A DNA stretch of 64,000 nucleotides from Kitasatospora paranensis (lineage in GTDB: Bacteria > Actinomycetota > Actinomycetes > Streptomycetales > Streptomycetaceae). Under the pieces are notes generated by a model, which was not told the origin of the DNA, ran no database searches, and saw nothing but the letters and a program-made list of their open reading frames with translations. The translations under genes and the position numbers were made by a program. The DNA is taken from positions 124,001-188,000 of the forward strand of contig NZ_BAABKV010000001.1 in assembly GCF_039544005.1 (NCBI RefSeq), read 5' to 3'. The first letter of the stretch is position 1; each line of letters begins with the position of its first letter. Positions 30,514 through 38,716 of this stretch are shown here, in pieces.

Positions 30514-30995
30514 ATGAACTTCTGGACCGACCAGCTCACCGCCCTGCTCGCAGGCACCCACACCACCACTGGCGATCCACTCGACGCCGGCGCCCAGATC
30601 GTCGTCACCAACCCGGACGGCACCGAGGCCTTCCGGGCCGCCCTCGCCCGCCACTGGCGCGAGGACGAGGACGACGCCAACCTGCTGTGGATCCGGCCAG
30701 TCGTGGGCGGGGGCCATCCCCCGACCACGAGTTCGGCTACGTCTTCAACCTCAGCCTCGCCCGGCGGCGAGCGCTGCACTGGCACACCGCTGGCGTCGAC
30801 GGCCGCGGCCGCATCGTCCTGCGTCTGGCCGCCTCCGGGGGCGGTGAAGGCCAGACAGCCCGCATCGAGCCGGCCAGCGGGGCGGAGCTGGAGGAGCTGG
30901 AGCGCTGGGACACCTTCGTCGACCTGCTCTCCCCGAAGGAGGAGCAAGCCTTGGAGGAGCTGGCTGAGGACAGCTGGAGCGGACGCTTCGCGTGA
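30514..30995 (+). CDS. Hypothetical small protein, possible immunity/accessory
   Basis: About 160 residues; ATG 30514 after GGAAGGG. A one-base loss near 30710 joins NLLWIRPVVGG... to DHEFGYVFNLSLARRRALHWH. The C-terminus is acidic (AELEELERWDTFVDLLSPKEEQAL). Its place 23 nt after a putative toxin-like gene fits an immunity or chaperone protein; no family recognised. Confidence 0.5.
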
Positions 30996-30999
30996 CGTC

Positions 31000-31024
31000 C
31001 ATAATGTATGAGTGACATAATGTA
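31000..31024. promoter_or_regulatory. Direct repeat CATAATGTA x2
   Basis: Two 9-bp copies at 31000 and 31016, one and a half helical turns apart, 28 nt before the XRE start. The second is preceded by A, giving ACAT-A-ATGT symmetry. Likely operator of the XRE gene. Confidence 0.5.
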
Positions 31025-31051
31025 CGCAGTCGATACGGGGAGGAGCGCACG

Positions 31052-31606
31052 ATGCGCCGCGGGGTGAGCAGCTTCAGAGCGGACCGCCTGATCGCTGAGC
31101 GGACGAAGGCCGGCCTGGGCCGCCAGGAGCTGGCCCAGAAGGTCGGCATCCGTCCTGCCGTACTCGACGACTACGAGGCCGCTCTGCGAACGCCGAACGC
31201 CAAGATGCTCGCCGGCCTCGCGGACGCAGTCGGATGCCAGATGAAGGACCTTCTCGATCCCGCCGAGGAGCCGGACCTGCGGACTCTGCGCGAGCAGGCC
31301 GGCGGCCTGGGGCCGGCTGCGGCGGCCGCGGCTGCGCAGATGTCCCGCGGGGCGTTGGCGATGCTGGAGGCTGGCCGAACGGGCGAGTTGAAGGACAGCG
31401 TCGCCACGGCCCTGGCCGCGGCGTACGCCACCAGCGAGGAGGAGGTGCGCCAGGCGCACCAGCGCAGCGTGGCGTCCGCGCGGTCGACGGCGCCGATCTG
31501 GCTGACCGAGCGGACGCTGCATCGCCTGGCCGACCACCTGGATCGGACGCCCGACGAGCTGCGCGAGCTGATCGAGACCGTCCAGGACGAAGAGCGGAGG
31601 GGATGA
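31052..31606 (+). CDS. XRE-family regulator (ImmR-like)
   Basis: 184 residues, intact; GGGGAGG upstream. N-terminal helix-turn-helix (GLGRQELAQKVGIRPAVLDDYEA). A second, weaker helix-turn-helix-like stretch (AQMSRGALAMLEAGRTGELK) suggests a duplicated domain. Overlaps the next gene by 4 nt (ATGA). Together with the HExxH partner it resembles the repressor/anti-repressor pair that controls some integrative elements. Confidence 0.75.
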   Translation: MRRGVSSFRADRLIAERTKAGLGRQELAQKVGIRPAVLDDYEAALRTPNAKMLAGLADAVGCQMKDLLDPAEEPDLRTLREQAGGLGPAAAAAAAQMSRGALAMLEAGRTGELKDSVATALAAAYATSEEEVRQAHQRSVASARSTAPIWLTERTLHRLADHLDRTPDELRELIETVQDEERRG

Positions 31607-32058
31607 GAGTGAGCACCGAACGTGGAAGCGCCATCACGATCGCGCGGACCCAGGCGCTGCGCAGCCCGCTGCCGGGACATGAGGCGGGCCTGCCGGCCGA
31701 CGCGCCGTGGCTGCGCGCGCGGGCGCAGCGGTTCGCCCGGGCGGCCGGGCTGCGGTTTCTGCTGGTCCTGGATACGGCTCAGTACACGCGGCTGACGGGG
31801 CAGCAGATCGGTGTCGAGGTGGTGGGCAGGGCCTATCGGGGGCCGGAGAGTGCCCGTCTCACGGTGCCGCTGCTGTACCTGCAGCAGGCCGCCCTCGCGA
31901 CCCGCACCGAGGCCGACCAAGTCCTGGCGCACGAGGTCACCCACCTGAAGTGGCCGAGCTACGGACACAAGGTCACGGCATTCGACCGCGCCCAGTGGCT
32001 GCTCGACCAAGTCGGCGCTTCGCTCGAAGCGTGCGGACCGGGGTACGCCGGCTGTTGA
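31603..32058 (+). CDS. HExxH putative zinc protease (ImmA/IrrE-like)
   Basis: 151 residues. Zinc-site motif LAHEVTHLKW near residue 110 with the upstream strand LRFLLVLDTAQYTRLTG. In ImmA-type proteins such a site cleaves the partner repressor. Translational coupling with the XRE gene supports that role; the third zinc ligand is not certain. It is shorter than classical ImmA. Confidence 0.65.
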   Translation: MRVSTERGSAITIARTQALRSPLPGHEAGLPADAPWLRARAQRFARAAGLRFLLVLDTAQYTRLTGQQIGVEVVGRAYRGPESARLTVPLLYLQQAALATRTEADQVLAHEVTHLKWPSYGHKVTAFDRAQWLLDQVGASLEACGPGYAGC

Positions 32059-32083
32059 CCCGCGGCTCCGAGCCTGAACGGCA

Positions 32084-32118
32084 ATGGGCCGCCTCCTCGC
32101 GCTGAGGGGGCGGCCCAT
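32084..32118. terminator. Bidirectional terminator-like hairpin
   Basis: 15-bp stem (32084-32098 / 32104-32118; one G-U pair), short loop, between convergent genes ending at 32058 and 32136. Confidence 0.7.
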
Positions 32119-32135
32119 CGGTGTTGCGCCGGCTG

Positions 32136-33763
32136 CTACCAGTCCAGGAGCGTGTGCTGGTCGAAGCGGCTGGGGCGCGATCGACCGGTGCGAGTGGGGG
32201 ACGGGGGCGGTGCCCGGCGAGGCGGTAGACCGCTTCGAACATGTCGCGGTTGTGGTCCAGCCGCCACCACTCCAGGGCCGTGTGGACATCGGCGAGCGCG
32301 TCGGCGGGGCTCTTGCCGCTGAGCAGGCAGCTGTACCGGGCGGCGACGGCGGGGGTGCGGCTGCGACCGGCCACGCAGTGGAGGAACACCCGCTTCCCCT
32401 CCTGGCGCAGCTGCTGGACGATACGCGCGGCCTGGTCGACGACGAACGCGGTGTCCGCGTTGGCTCCTGCGCGGTCGACCAGCCAGACCCGGATGTGCTC
32501 GACGCCGGTCTGGGTCAGAATCGGGCCGGATCCGACGCGGCAGAGGCTGACGACGGCGTCGATCGGTGCGGGGCCGGCGACGGTGGTCTGGGCGAGGTTG
32601 CCGATGATCAGTCCGGGGTCGTCCGGGTGGAGGACGGCGAACGGCTGACCGCCGATCTGCGGGTGCGGCATCCGCTCGACCCTGGGCCAGCCCTTGGAGT
32701 CGTCCCGGCCTTTGTTCACCGTCAGGACCGCGAGGCCGACCAGGTCGGAGGCGTCCTGGCTGGGCCACCCGTGGATCAGGCGCTGCCAGTTGAGCGGCAC
32801 TGCCGATCCACCCCAGCGTGCACCGAGAAGCGCTCCGGCGATCGCGGCGACGGTGTCGGTGTCGTGGCCGATGCGTACGGCGTTCTCCAGGGCGAGCTGG
32901 AGGTGCTGGCCGACGAAGGAGCCGCTGGCGGGGTCGGCTGCGGGCACGGGGGTCTGGGTGATGGCGGCCCAGGCGGCCTGGAGCGCCACGACGACGAAGC
33001 CGTTCTTGCTGGCGAAGGTGTGCGGGGGCCGGTTCTCGGCCTCGTCGAGCCAGGCGGCCCACTGGGCGCGGCGGTTCGCGGGGAGCAGGGTCAGTCCGGC
33101 GCGGACCCCGTCGAAGGTGCCGTCGAGGACGGCGGTGCGGATGCCGGAGCACCACAGGATGCATGCCTCGGCGCTCAGGGGGTCGCCGTGGGTCAGGTCG
33201 CTGACTGCGCGGGCGGCGCTGGCCATGGCGCGCGGGTCGGTGTCCAGGTAGCTGAGGGCGACGATGCCGGTCCGCATCAGGGCCCCGTTACCGGCGCCGA
33301 GGCCGGTCCGCTTGTACTGGGCGGCGGCCTGGCGGGCCATCACCTGGTGCAGCGGATCATCGGACTCGGCGTGCGCCCTCTTGGCCATGCCGAGGACGGT
33401 CCGGGTCTGGACGCCGACGTCGGTGGCTCCGTCGCGAAGCCAGATCAGGAAGTTGTTCGCGATGGCGTCCAGGGCGTTCGGGGTGCGCAGATCGGCGCCG
33501 CTGGCGGCGACGTCGGCGATGCACCACTGCATCTGCGTGTCATCGCTGTACTCGCCGGGCCGGTACGGGCCGTAGCCGCCGCCAAGCATCTTCGGCTGCT
33601 GGTCGGGGCGCATGGTGCCCTTGCCCTCGTAGTGGACGCCGAGAGCGTCGCCGGCGGCAGCGGCGAGAAGGACGCCTGCAGCGCGGTCGGTGCGGATCTC
33701 GGTCAGCAGCGGCCGCGGCACGGGCTGTGCGGGGCGGCGGGTGCTGGTGCGGCGGTTCGGCAT
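32136..33763 (-). CDS. ADP-ribosylglycohydrolase fused to dual-specificity phosphatase
   Basis: About 542 residues; ATG 33763 with GAGGAGA upstream. The N-terminal ~330 residues are a DraG-type hydrolase: GVLLAAAAGDALGVHYEG, the metal motif GEYSDDTQM and GHDTDTVAAIAGALLGARWG. The C-terminal ~200 residues are a cysteine phosphatase with P-loop VFLHCVAGRSRTPAVAARY. DraG enzymes remove ADP-ribose from proteins; the phosphatase may act on a linked modification. Transcribed against its neighbours. A one-base loss near 32195 sets the last ~15 residues in the frame that ends FDQHTLLDW. Confidence 0.85.
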
Positions 33764-33876
33764 CAAGTCTCCTCGTAGATCCGGCGGGCGTGCTGGACGT
33801 CGTACGGCTGAGGGGCCCGATGTCCGCACCACCGCGTGCATTTCGTCAGGGTGACGATATGAGCATAGACATGGCA

Positions 33877-33905
33877 TTGCAAGATAGCAATAACCAATGT
33901 AGATT
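33877..33905 (+). promoter_or_regulatory. Family promoter, copy 2
   Basis: -35 TTGCAA at 33877, -10 TAGATT at 33900, TTGCA-to-TGTA 21 nt. In the divergent gap between the DraG fusion and the gene at 34050; leader about 140 nt. Confidence 0.7.
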
Positions 33906-34049
33906 GGATGTCACTCGGCGGGGCTCCGTGCCGGACGGCACCGCATCGCAGTAGGCGAGCCGAGCCCCGCACCCCCTCCACACAAGTCAGCTCGGCCGCG
34001 CGATTCAGCTTTCGCATCGGCACCGGCGCCCGGAAGGACTTCGCAGACC

Positions 34050-34295
34050 ATGAACTCCCGCGCCTGGATGCGCATCAGCATCAACGGCAGCCCCACCTAC
34101 ACGCGCATGCACACGTCCACCAACGACGACCAGGACCTCGGCTACCCCTCCGGGGACGCCTCCTGGACCGACGAGCTCAGGCCCACCGAGCAGCGCCCCG
34201 ACGCGCTGGCCTACGCCCGGCAGCTCGCTGGCGTCTCCCGCATCGGCATCAGCGGCATCGAGGTCGAGGTCTTCGTCAACGGAGAGCGCGCATGA
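34050..34295 (+). CDS. Hypothetical small protein
   Basis: 81 residues; MNSRAWMRISINGSPTYTRM start, ends GIEVEVFVNGERA. Intact, overlaps the next gene (ATGA). No family recognised; driven by family promoter 2. Confidence 0.6.
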   Translation: MNSRAWMRISINGSPTYTRMHTSTNDDQDLGYPSGDASWTDELRPTEQRPDALAYARQLAGVSRIGISGIEVEVFVNGERA

Positions 34296-35103
34296 GGGCG
34301 TCCACGGTACCCAGCGAGCGCACGATGCTGCCTTCGACGGCCAAGCGGCGCCTGGACCAGGCGGAGGCGGCCGCCAGCACCGCACACCAGGCATGGCGGC
34401 TCGCCGACGGTGGCGACGCCGAGCAGGACGCGCTGGCCCTCTTCCGCGCCCGCTCTGTCGTGGCTGCAGCCGCCCGCCAGACGATCCGCGCCGAGGGCAC
34501 GCATCACGACTGCAGGATCGCCGCTCCGCGCACCTTGCCGGGAGCAGCGCGCCTGGCGCAGGTGACCGCCCCGGGCTACGAGATCACCTGGCACCAGGAG
34601 GGGGCTTCTCGGGTTCCGGTGTCGTGGAGTTCGGCACCGTCAGCCGCCGTCAGGCTCGCCGGTACCTGGCCGCACGCCGCGCTGGCGGCTTTCGGCTGTT
34701 GCACGACCTGGGCGGGGCGTTCTACGCCGTCGGCGCGACGAGTTGGTACCGGCTGCGGGCCACCGCCGCCCCGGTGCCGACCGAAGCCCACGTGCTGCAC
34801 GCCGCCTTGCGGGCGTACGGGGTCACCGACTCCTTCACGAACAGCGGCGGCGGCGTCCACTACGTCGTCGTGCCTCTTGGACCGGTGCCTGCCGAGCCCC
34901 TCGACAGCTGCCACATCACCATCGCTGCCGGAGAGCATACGCAGCGGCACCCGCAGGACCACGAGGAAGCCTTCACGGCCTGGCTCTGCGACGACGCCGG
35001 AAACCCCGTCGGCGGACCTCTCTACCTCGGCGTCAGCACCGACTGCGCCATGGATGCCGCCCTGTGCGCCAAGGCAGTGGCCGGCTGGCTCGCCCGGCAC
35101 TGA
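34292..35103 (+). CDS. Hypothetical protein
   Basis: About 270 residues from ATG 34292. N-terminal coiled segment (AKRRLDQAEAAASTAHQAWR), then an alpha/beta part (VVEFGTVSRRQARRYLAARR; GVHYVVVPLG; DSCHITIAAGEH). A one-base loss near 34605 (GGGGG) joins the two frames. Function unknown; cotranscribed with the gene at 34050. Confidence 0.55.
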
Positions 35104-35158
35104 TCTCTGCTCCAGCTCCCCCACCCTGCTCCCCTGGAGCATCACCCATGGAGACCAC

Positions 35159-36297
35159 GTGTCCAATCCCGTCCAGATGCTGCTGAACCAGCTCAGGCTG
35201 GGTATCCAGACCAGCGGTGCCGTGCGCACCGCCCGCAACGCGACCCGCCGGCCGCCCAAGGCCGGTCATGACCCCCGCACCGACCACGCCCGTCTGCGCT
35301 CTGCACGGAGCAAGGCCAAGGCGCAGCAGGCCGCCTGGCGGGCGGCGTGGCGGGCATGCCGCAATGGTGCATTCCGTGGTTCCGCGCGGCTGGCTGCCGA
35401 TGCCGTCCTCGTGGAGCTCGCGGCCGACCCCGTGGAGCTGATGCGGCGGGTTGACGCGGTGATCTACCACAGCTCGGCCGGCAAGGACTCGGTCGTGGGG
35501 CTGCACCGGGCGGTCCAGGCCGCGAAGCGCGCAGGGTGCCTGCACAAGCTGGTCGTCGTCCACGCCGACCTCGGGCCCGACACCGAGTGGCCTGGTGTTC
35601 GGGAGTTGGCGCAGCGGCAGGCCGAGCGCTACAGCCTGAGGTTCCTGGTCGTCGCGGCCGACGGCGGCTTCGTCGGGATGGTCGAGAAGCGCGGCATGTT
35701 CCCTGATGCGAAGCGCCGGCTGTGTACATCGTCGCTGAAGCGCGACGAGCTGGCCCCCATCTACACGCAGATCACCGCCGCGCTCGGGTTGGACGACCAG
35801 GCGCTGATCGTGTCGATCTACGGCGTCCGCGGGGTGAGTCGGCGGCCCGGGCCAAGAAGTCCGTGCTGTCTCTGGACTCCCGCGCCAGCAGCGGCAAGCG
35901 CCTCGTGCTGACCTGGAACATCATCCATCACCTGTCCACGACGGACGTGTGGTCGGAGATCAGCGATAACGGCCTGGAGTATCACCCGATTTACGACGCC
36001 GGCCTCGAGCGCCTTTCGTGTGCCTACTGCATTTTGGCACCGGATGCCGCGCTCGTGCTGGCCACCCGGGTGTGCTTCGCCCTCGGTTTGCCCATTCCCA
36101 CGGTGTACGTCGACCTGGAGCGCCGGATCGGCCACACCTTCAAGCCCGACCAGACTCTCGCAGGGGTGGTCGCCGCCGCTCGGATGCTCGACGCCTTGGA
36201 CGGCCCCCTCACCTGGCGCCGCGGCGACGCCGTACGGCGCCACCTCGGCGAGGAAGCCTGCCGGCGCTGGGAGCAGAGCCTGGCCTTCGCGGCCTGA
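35159..36297 (+). CDS. PP-loop (PAPS-reductase-like) protein 1
   Basis: About 379 residues; GTG 35159 with GGAG 6 nt before. PP-loop IYHSSAGKDSVVGLHRA (about residue 104) binds ATP pyrophosphate. Later blocks LVVVHADLGPDTEWPGV, RRLCTSSLKRDEL and RLSCAYCILAPDAAL contain cysteines in positions seen in PAPS-reductase/DndC-like and phage PP-loop proteins. A one-base loss near 35832 joins the frames. It may adenylate or sulfurate a nucleobase or amino-acid target; no dnd partners are present. Confidence 0.7.
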
Positions 36298-36384
36298 CCC
36301 CGCACCTGGCCCGCCGACCGACCGTGGCGCAGCCAACGGGTAGCCGCGGACGGACACGCCGCCGACCCCGACACTGCACCCGCA

Positions 36385-36413
36385 TTGCAGAAAGGCACTT
36401 TCGGCTGTAAGGT
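36385..36413 (+). promoter_or_regulatory. Family promoter, copy 3
   Basis: -35 TTGCAG at 36385, -10 TAAGGT at 36408, spacing as in the others; the most degenerate spacer of the set. Serves the gene at 36486, about 75 nt downstream. Confidence 0.6.
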
Positions 36414-36485
36414 TCGTGGCGCGCCCGCCCCTGCGGGATTTCCCCTTCCGGCTGGCATGCGGCCGGCCGAACCTGGAGACGTCGA

Positions 36486-37001
36486 ATGACTCAAGATCAC
36501 GCTCCACTGCCGATGCCGGTTCGGGCGATCGCGGCTCGGTACGACGTCGCGGAGCAGGCTGCTCGGCGCTGGACGAAGGACGAGACGTTCCCGGAGGCTG
36601 TGAAAAAGGGTCGCTGGGACCCGACTCTGGTCGACCGGTGGATGCGAGTGAACAACCCCGGCGCCTGGGCGTACGCCCAGCGCCGCGAGGAACGAGAACC
36701 CGCTCGGCCTGCCCGAACTCCCGGAGAAGGAGTTGCTCGACGCCAGGCGCTTCGGCGAGATGATGGCCCACCTGCGGCCGAACCTGCCGGAGGGCGAGCG
36801 GGCAGTACCTCCGACGACCATCCGCACCTACGAGGCGCGTGGCTTCGTCCCTGCGGCGGACCGCCGGCCAGAGGACGGCATGGAGCCGGCCGTCGACTTC
36901 GTGGGCTGGCACTGGTCCACCGTCCGGGAGCGCATCTACGCGAGCCGGCAGCTGTCGGCCACGCGCGTCGCCGTAACCGCAGCCGGACGGGGGAGTCCTG
37001 A
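36486..37001 (+). CDS. HTH protein, tandem paralogue A
   Basis: About 171 residues from ATG 36486. An excisionase/MerR-like N-terminal helix-turn-helix (VRAIAARYDVAEQAARRW) and a second module (LLDARRFGEMMAHLRPN, then PPTTIRTYEARGFVPAADRR). Frame changes near 36700 and 36985 (GGGGG). The end overlaps the next start. The same two-module order appears in the next gene, so the pair arose by duplication. Confidence 0.55.
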   Translation: MTQDHAPLPMPVRAIAARYDVAEQAARRWTKDETFPEAVKKGRWDPTLVDRWMRVNNPGAWAYAQRREEREPARPARTPGEGVARRQALRRDDGPPAAEPAGGRAGSTSDDHPHLRGAWLRPCGGPPARGRHGAGRRLRGLALVHRPGAHLREPAAVGHARRRNRSRTGES

Positions 37002-37545
37002 TGGCCGGCGGCCGCAGCTTCGTCACCCGCCAGGACATCCGGTCGAAGTACGGCGTCGGAGCCAACGTCGTCACGGGCTGGATCGCCCAGCCCGGCTTCC
37101 CGGCCGCACAGGCTACGCAGGCCGCAGGGGCTGGCCGCGGCCGCGAAGCGGAGCAGTTCGACGAGGCGGCGGTGGACAACTGGGTCCTCAGCCACGAGAA
37201 CCAGCTGTGGCTGGCCACCCACGAAGGCGAAGCCGCTGCCAGGAAGCGGCGCTGCGCCGGCTCCCAGAGGGCAGCCCCGGGGACCTGCTCGACCTGGACG
37301 ACTTCCGCACCCTCCTGGGGGACTTCAACCGCGGCAGGCCGATCGCCCGCGGGACCATGCAGTCCTATCGCAGCCGCGGGCAGATCCCCGCGGCGGACCG
37401 CCGCGAGGGCGACGACCTCAGGCCGGAGGTCTACGAGGATATGTGGTTCCGCAAGACGGTATACGACTTCATCGTCGACCAGCCCGGCGTGGGCGGACGC
37501 GGTGTGGGGCGAGCGACAAAGAAAGATCCAGGCATTGCAATATGA
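37001..37545 (+). CDS. HTH protein, tandem paralogue B
   Basis: About 182 residues from ATG 37001. Modules: RQDIRSKYGVGANVVTGWIAQ, and LLDLDDFRTLLGDFNRGRPI then GTMQSYRSRGQIPAADRREG, parallel to paralogue A. One-base loss near 37255. Its stop codon (37543-37545) lies inside the spacer of the next family promoter, so the two transcription units interlock. Confidence 0.55.
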
Positions 37546-37563
37546 ACATTAGAGCTGTAAAGT
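37535..37563 (+). promoter_or_regulatory. Family promoter, copy 4
   Basis: -35 TTGCAA at 37535, -10 TAAAGT at 37558; spacer contains ATGAACATT. Overlaps the end of the preceding gene and serves GTG 37613. Confidence 0.7.
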
Positions 37564-37612
37564 GGTTCTTGCGAGGGCGGCGGACGCCCCCGGGGAACTG
37601 CGGAGGCGGCAA

Positions 37613-37810
37613 GTGAAGAAGGATTCGCGGGATCTGGCGAAGGCCCTGAAGGAGCAAGGGTTCGAGGTCACTCCCTCCAAGAACGGTCACTTGATCGTTC
37701 GCCTGGGAGGGCGACGGATCGCCACCCTGGCGGGCACACCTTCCGACCGCCGAACCTGGCTCAACGACCTTGCCGCGCTGCGGCGAGCCGGATTCGTCTG
37801 GAAGCGCTGA
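37613..37810 (+). CDS. HicA-like small protein
   Basis: 65 residues; GTG 37613 after GGAGGCGG. The sequence DLAKALKEQGFEVTPSKNGH then LIVRLGGRRIATLAGTPSDR has the one-domain dsRBD-like plan and the G-H (catalytic His) position of HicA mRNA interferases. Its HicB partner is not evident; the next gene is the only candidate. Followed at once by a terminator hairpin. Confidence 0.6.
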   Translation: MKKDSRDLAKALKEQGFEVTPSKNGHLIVRLGGRRIATLAGTPSDRRTWLNDLAALRRAGFVWKR

Positions 37811-37818
37811 ACTACCAG

Positions 37819-37844
37819 CGGCCCGCCGGGAGACCGGCGGGCCG
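37819..37844. terminator. Terminator-like hairpin
   Basis: Perfect 11-bp stem CGGCCCGCCGG / CCGGCGGGCCG with GAGA tetraloop, 8 nt after the HicA-like stop. Confidence 0.75.
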
Positions 37845-37884
37845 TCACCCCCTGCACCACCCCCGCCCGACCCGGAGGACCACG

Positions 37885-38184
37885 ATGACCCCGCAGAACT
37901 GGAGCGTCTACGTCGAGCTCGACGCGACCGACGCCTCCGACGACGTCCACGACGAGCTCTTCGCCGTCCTGTCCGGGCATGACGCCCAGCCCACCACGGC
38001 CGACAACGGCAACTTCGCCGTCATCCTCAGCGTGGCCGCGGCCGGCCCGGCAGAGGCCGCCCAGGCCGCCATCGACCTGGTCCTGTCCGCTGCGCCGGCC
38101 CAGCTCGGCGACCGCCGCGTCGTTGGCCTGGAGGTCGTCACCGAGGCCGAGCAGGAACGGCGCAACGCCCAGACAGAGGACTGA
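37885..38184 (+). CDS. Hypothetical small protein
   Basis: 99 residues; ATG 37885 after CGGAGGA. Ferredoxin-like alternation of strands and helices (WSVYVELDATDASDDVHDEL, FAVILSVAAAGPAEAAQAA, RRVVGLEVVTEAEQE). Separated from the HicA-like gene by a hairpin. Could be the antitoxin, but no HicB signature is seen. Confidence 0.6.
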   Translation: MTPQNWSVYVELDATDASDDVHDELFAVLSGHDAQPTTADNGNFAVILSVAAAGPAEAAQAAIDLVLSAAPAQLGDRRVVGLEVVTEAEQERRNAQTED

Positions 38185-38244
38185 CCCTGCAGCGCCGCGT
38201 CCGCCGCGGCCACGCCCCAACAACCTGCGCCTGCCCGCTCACCC

Positions 38245-38276
38245 GCCGGCCGGACCCACCCATGGGTCCGGCCGGC
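38245..38276. terminator. Terminator-like hairpin in module A
   Basis: Perfect 14-bp stem (38245-38258 / 38263-38276), loop CCCA, downstream of the gene ending at 38184. Confidence 0.75.
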
Positions 38277-38408
38277 GACCGTTTCTCACCCTGCGCGCAC
38301 CCTCGCCCGCGGACCCGCCCCCCGGGCGACCAGGGCGCGCCGACTCGACCACGCACCGGCCGCCAAAGGACGCCAGCCAGAGCCGGAGTTGACTGCGCGC
38401 CACGCGCA

Positions 38409-38437
38409 TTGCATTACGAACATTTTCAATGTAACTT
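38409..38437 (+). promoter_or_regulatory. Family promoter, copy 5
   Basis: -35 TTGCAT at 38409, -10 TAACTT at 38432; spacer holds the perfect inverted repeat ACATT-TTC-AATGT. About 280 nt before the C5 methyltransferase start, so that gene has a long leader without an evident ORF. Confidence 0.75.
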
Positions 38438-38716
38438 GGCCGTCAGTTGGCCAGAGCATGCGCCAGGCCGGCTTCGCGCGCAGCACGCACCCGCGAAGCC
38501 GACTCCGTCACCAACCGCCCGGCTGTCACCTCGTGCCGATCGCCATCGAGGGCCAGCCACCCTCGCTACCAGCTCGACAAGCAGGCCCGCGTAACGGCGT
38601 ACGGCACCCAACGCGCCCGCCCTCGGCGGCGCCCCAGGACGCGATACGTCGCCCCGATCACCAGCGGCGAACCCGCTGCCACGCCGACCGACTGACCGAA
38701 GAGAGGAACCCACGCC

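Larger units (their letters stand above)
38212..38442. repeat. Duplicated promoter module, copy A
   Basis: About 230 bp that align end to end with 40615-40853: CAACCTGC start, a GC hairpin, the block CACCCTCGCCCGCGGAC, and the family promoter at the end. Indicates duplication of a whole terminator-plus-promoter unit. Confidence 0.65.

Noticed and set aside
35159..36297. DNA phosphorothioation (dnd) system
   Set aside because: Only a DndC-like PP-loop is seen; DndA, B, D and E homologues are missing.
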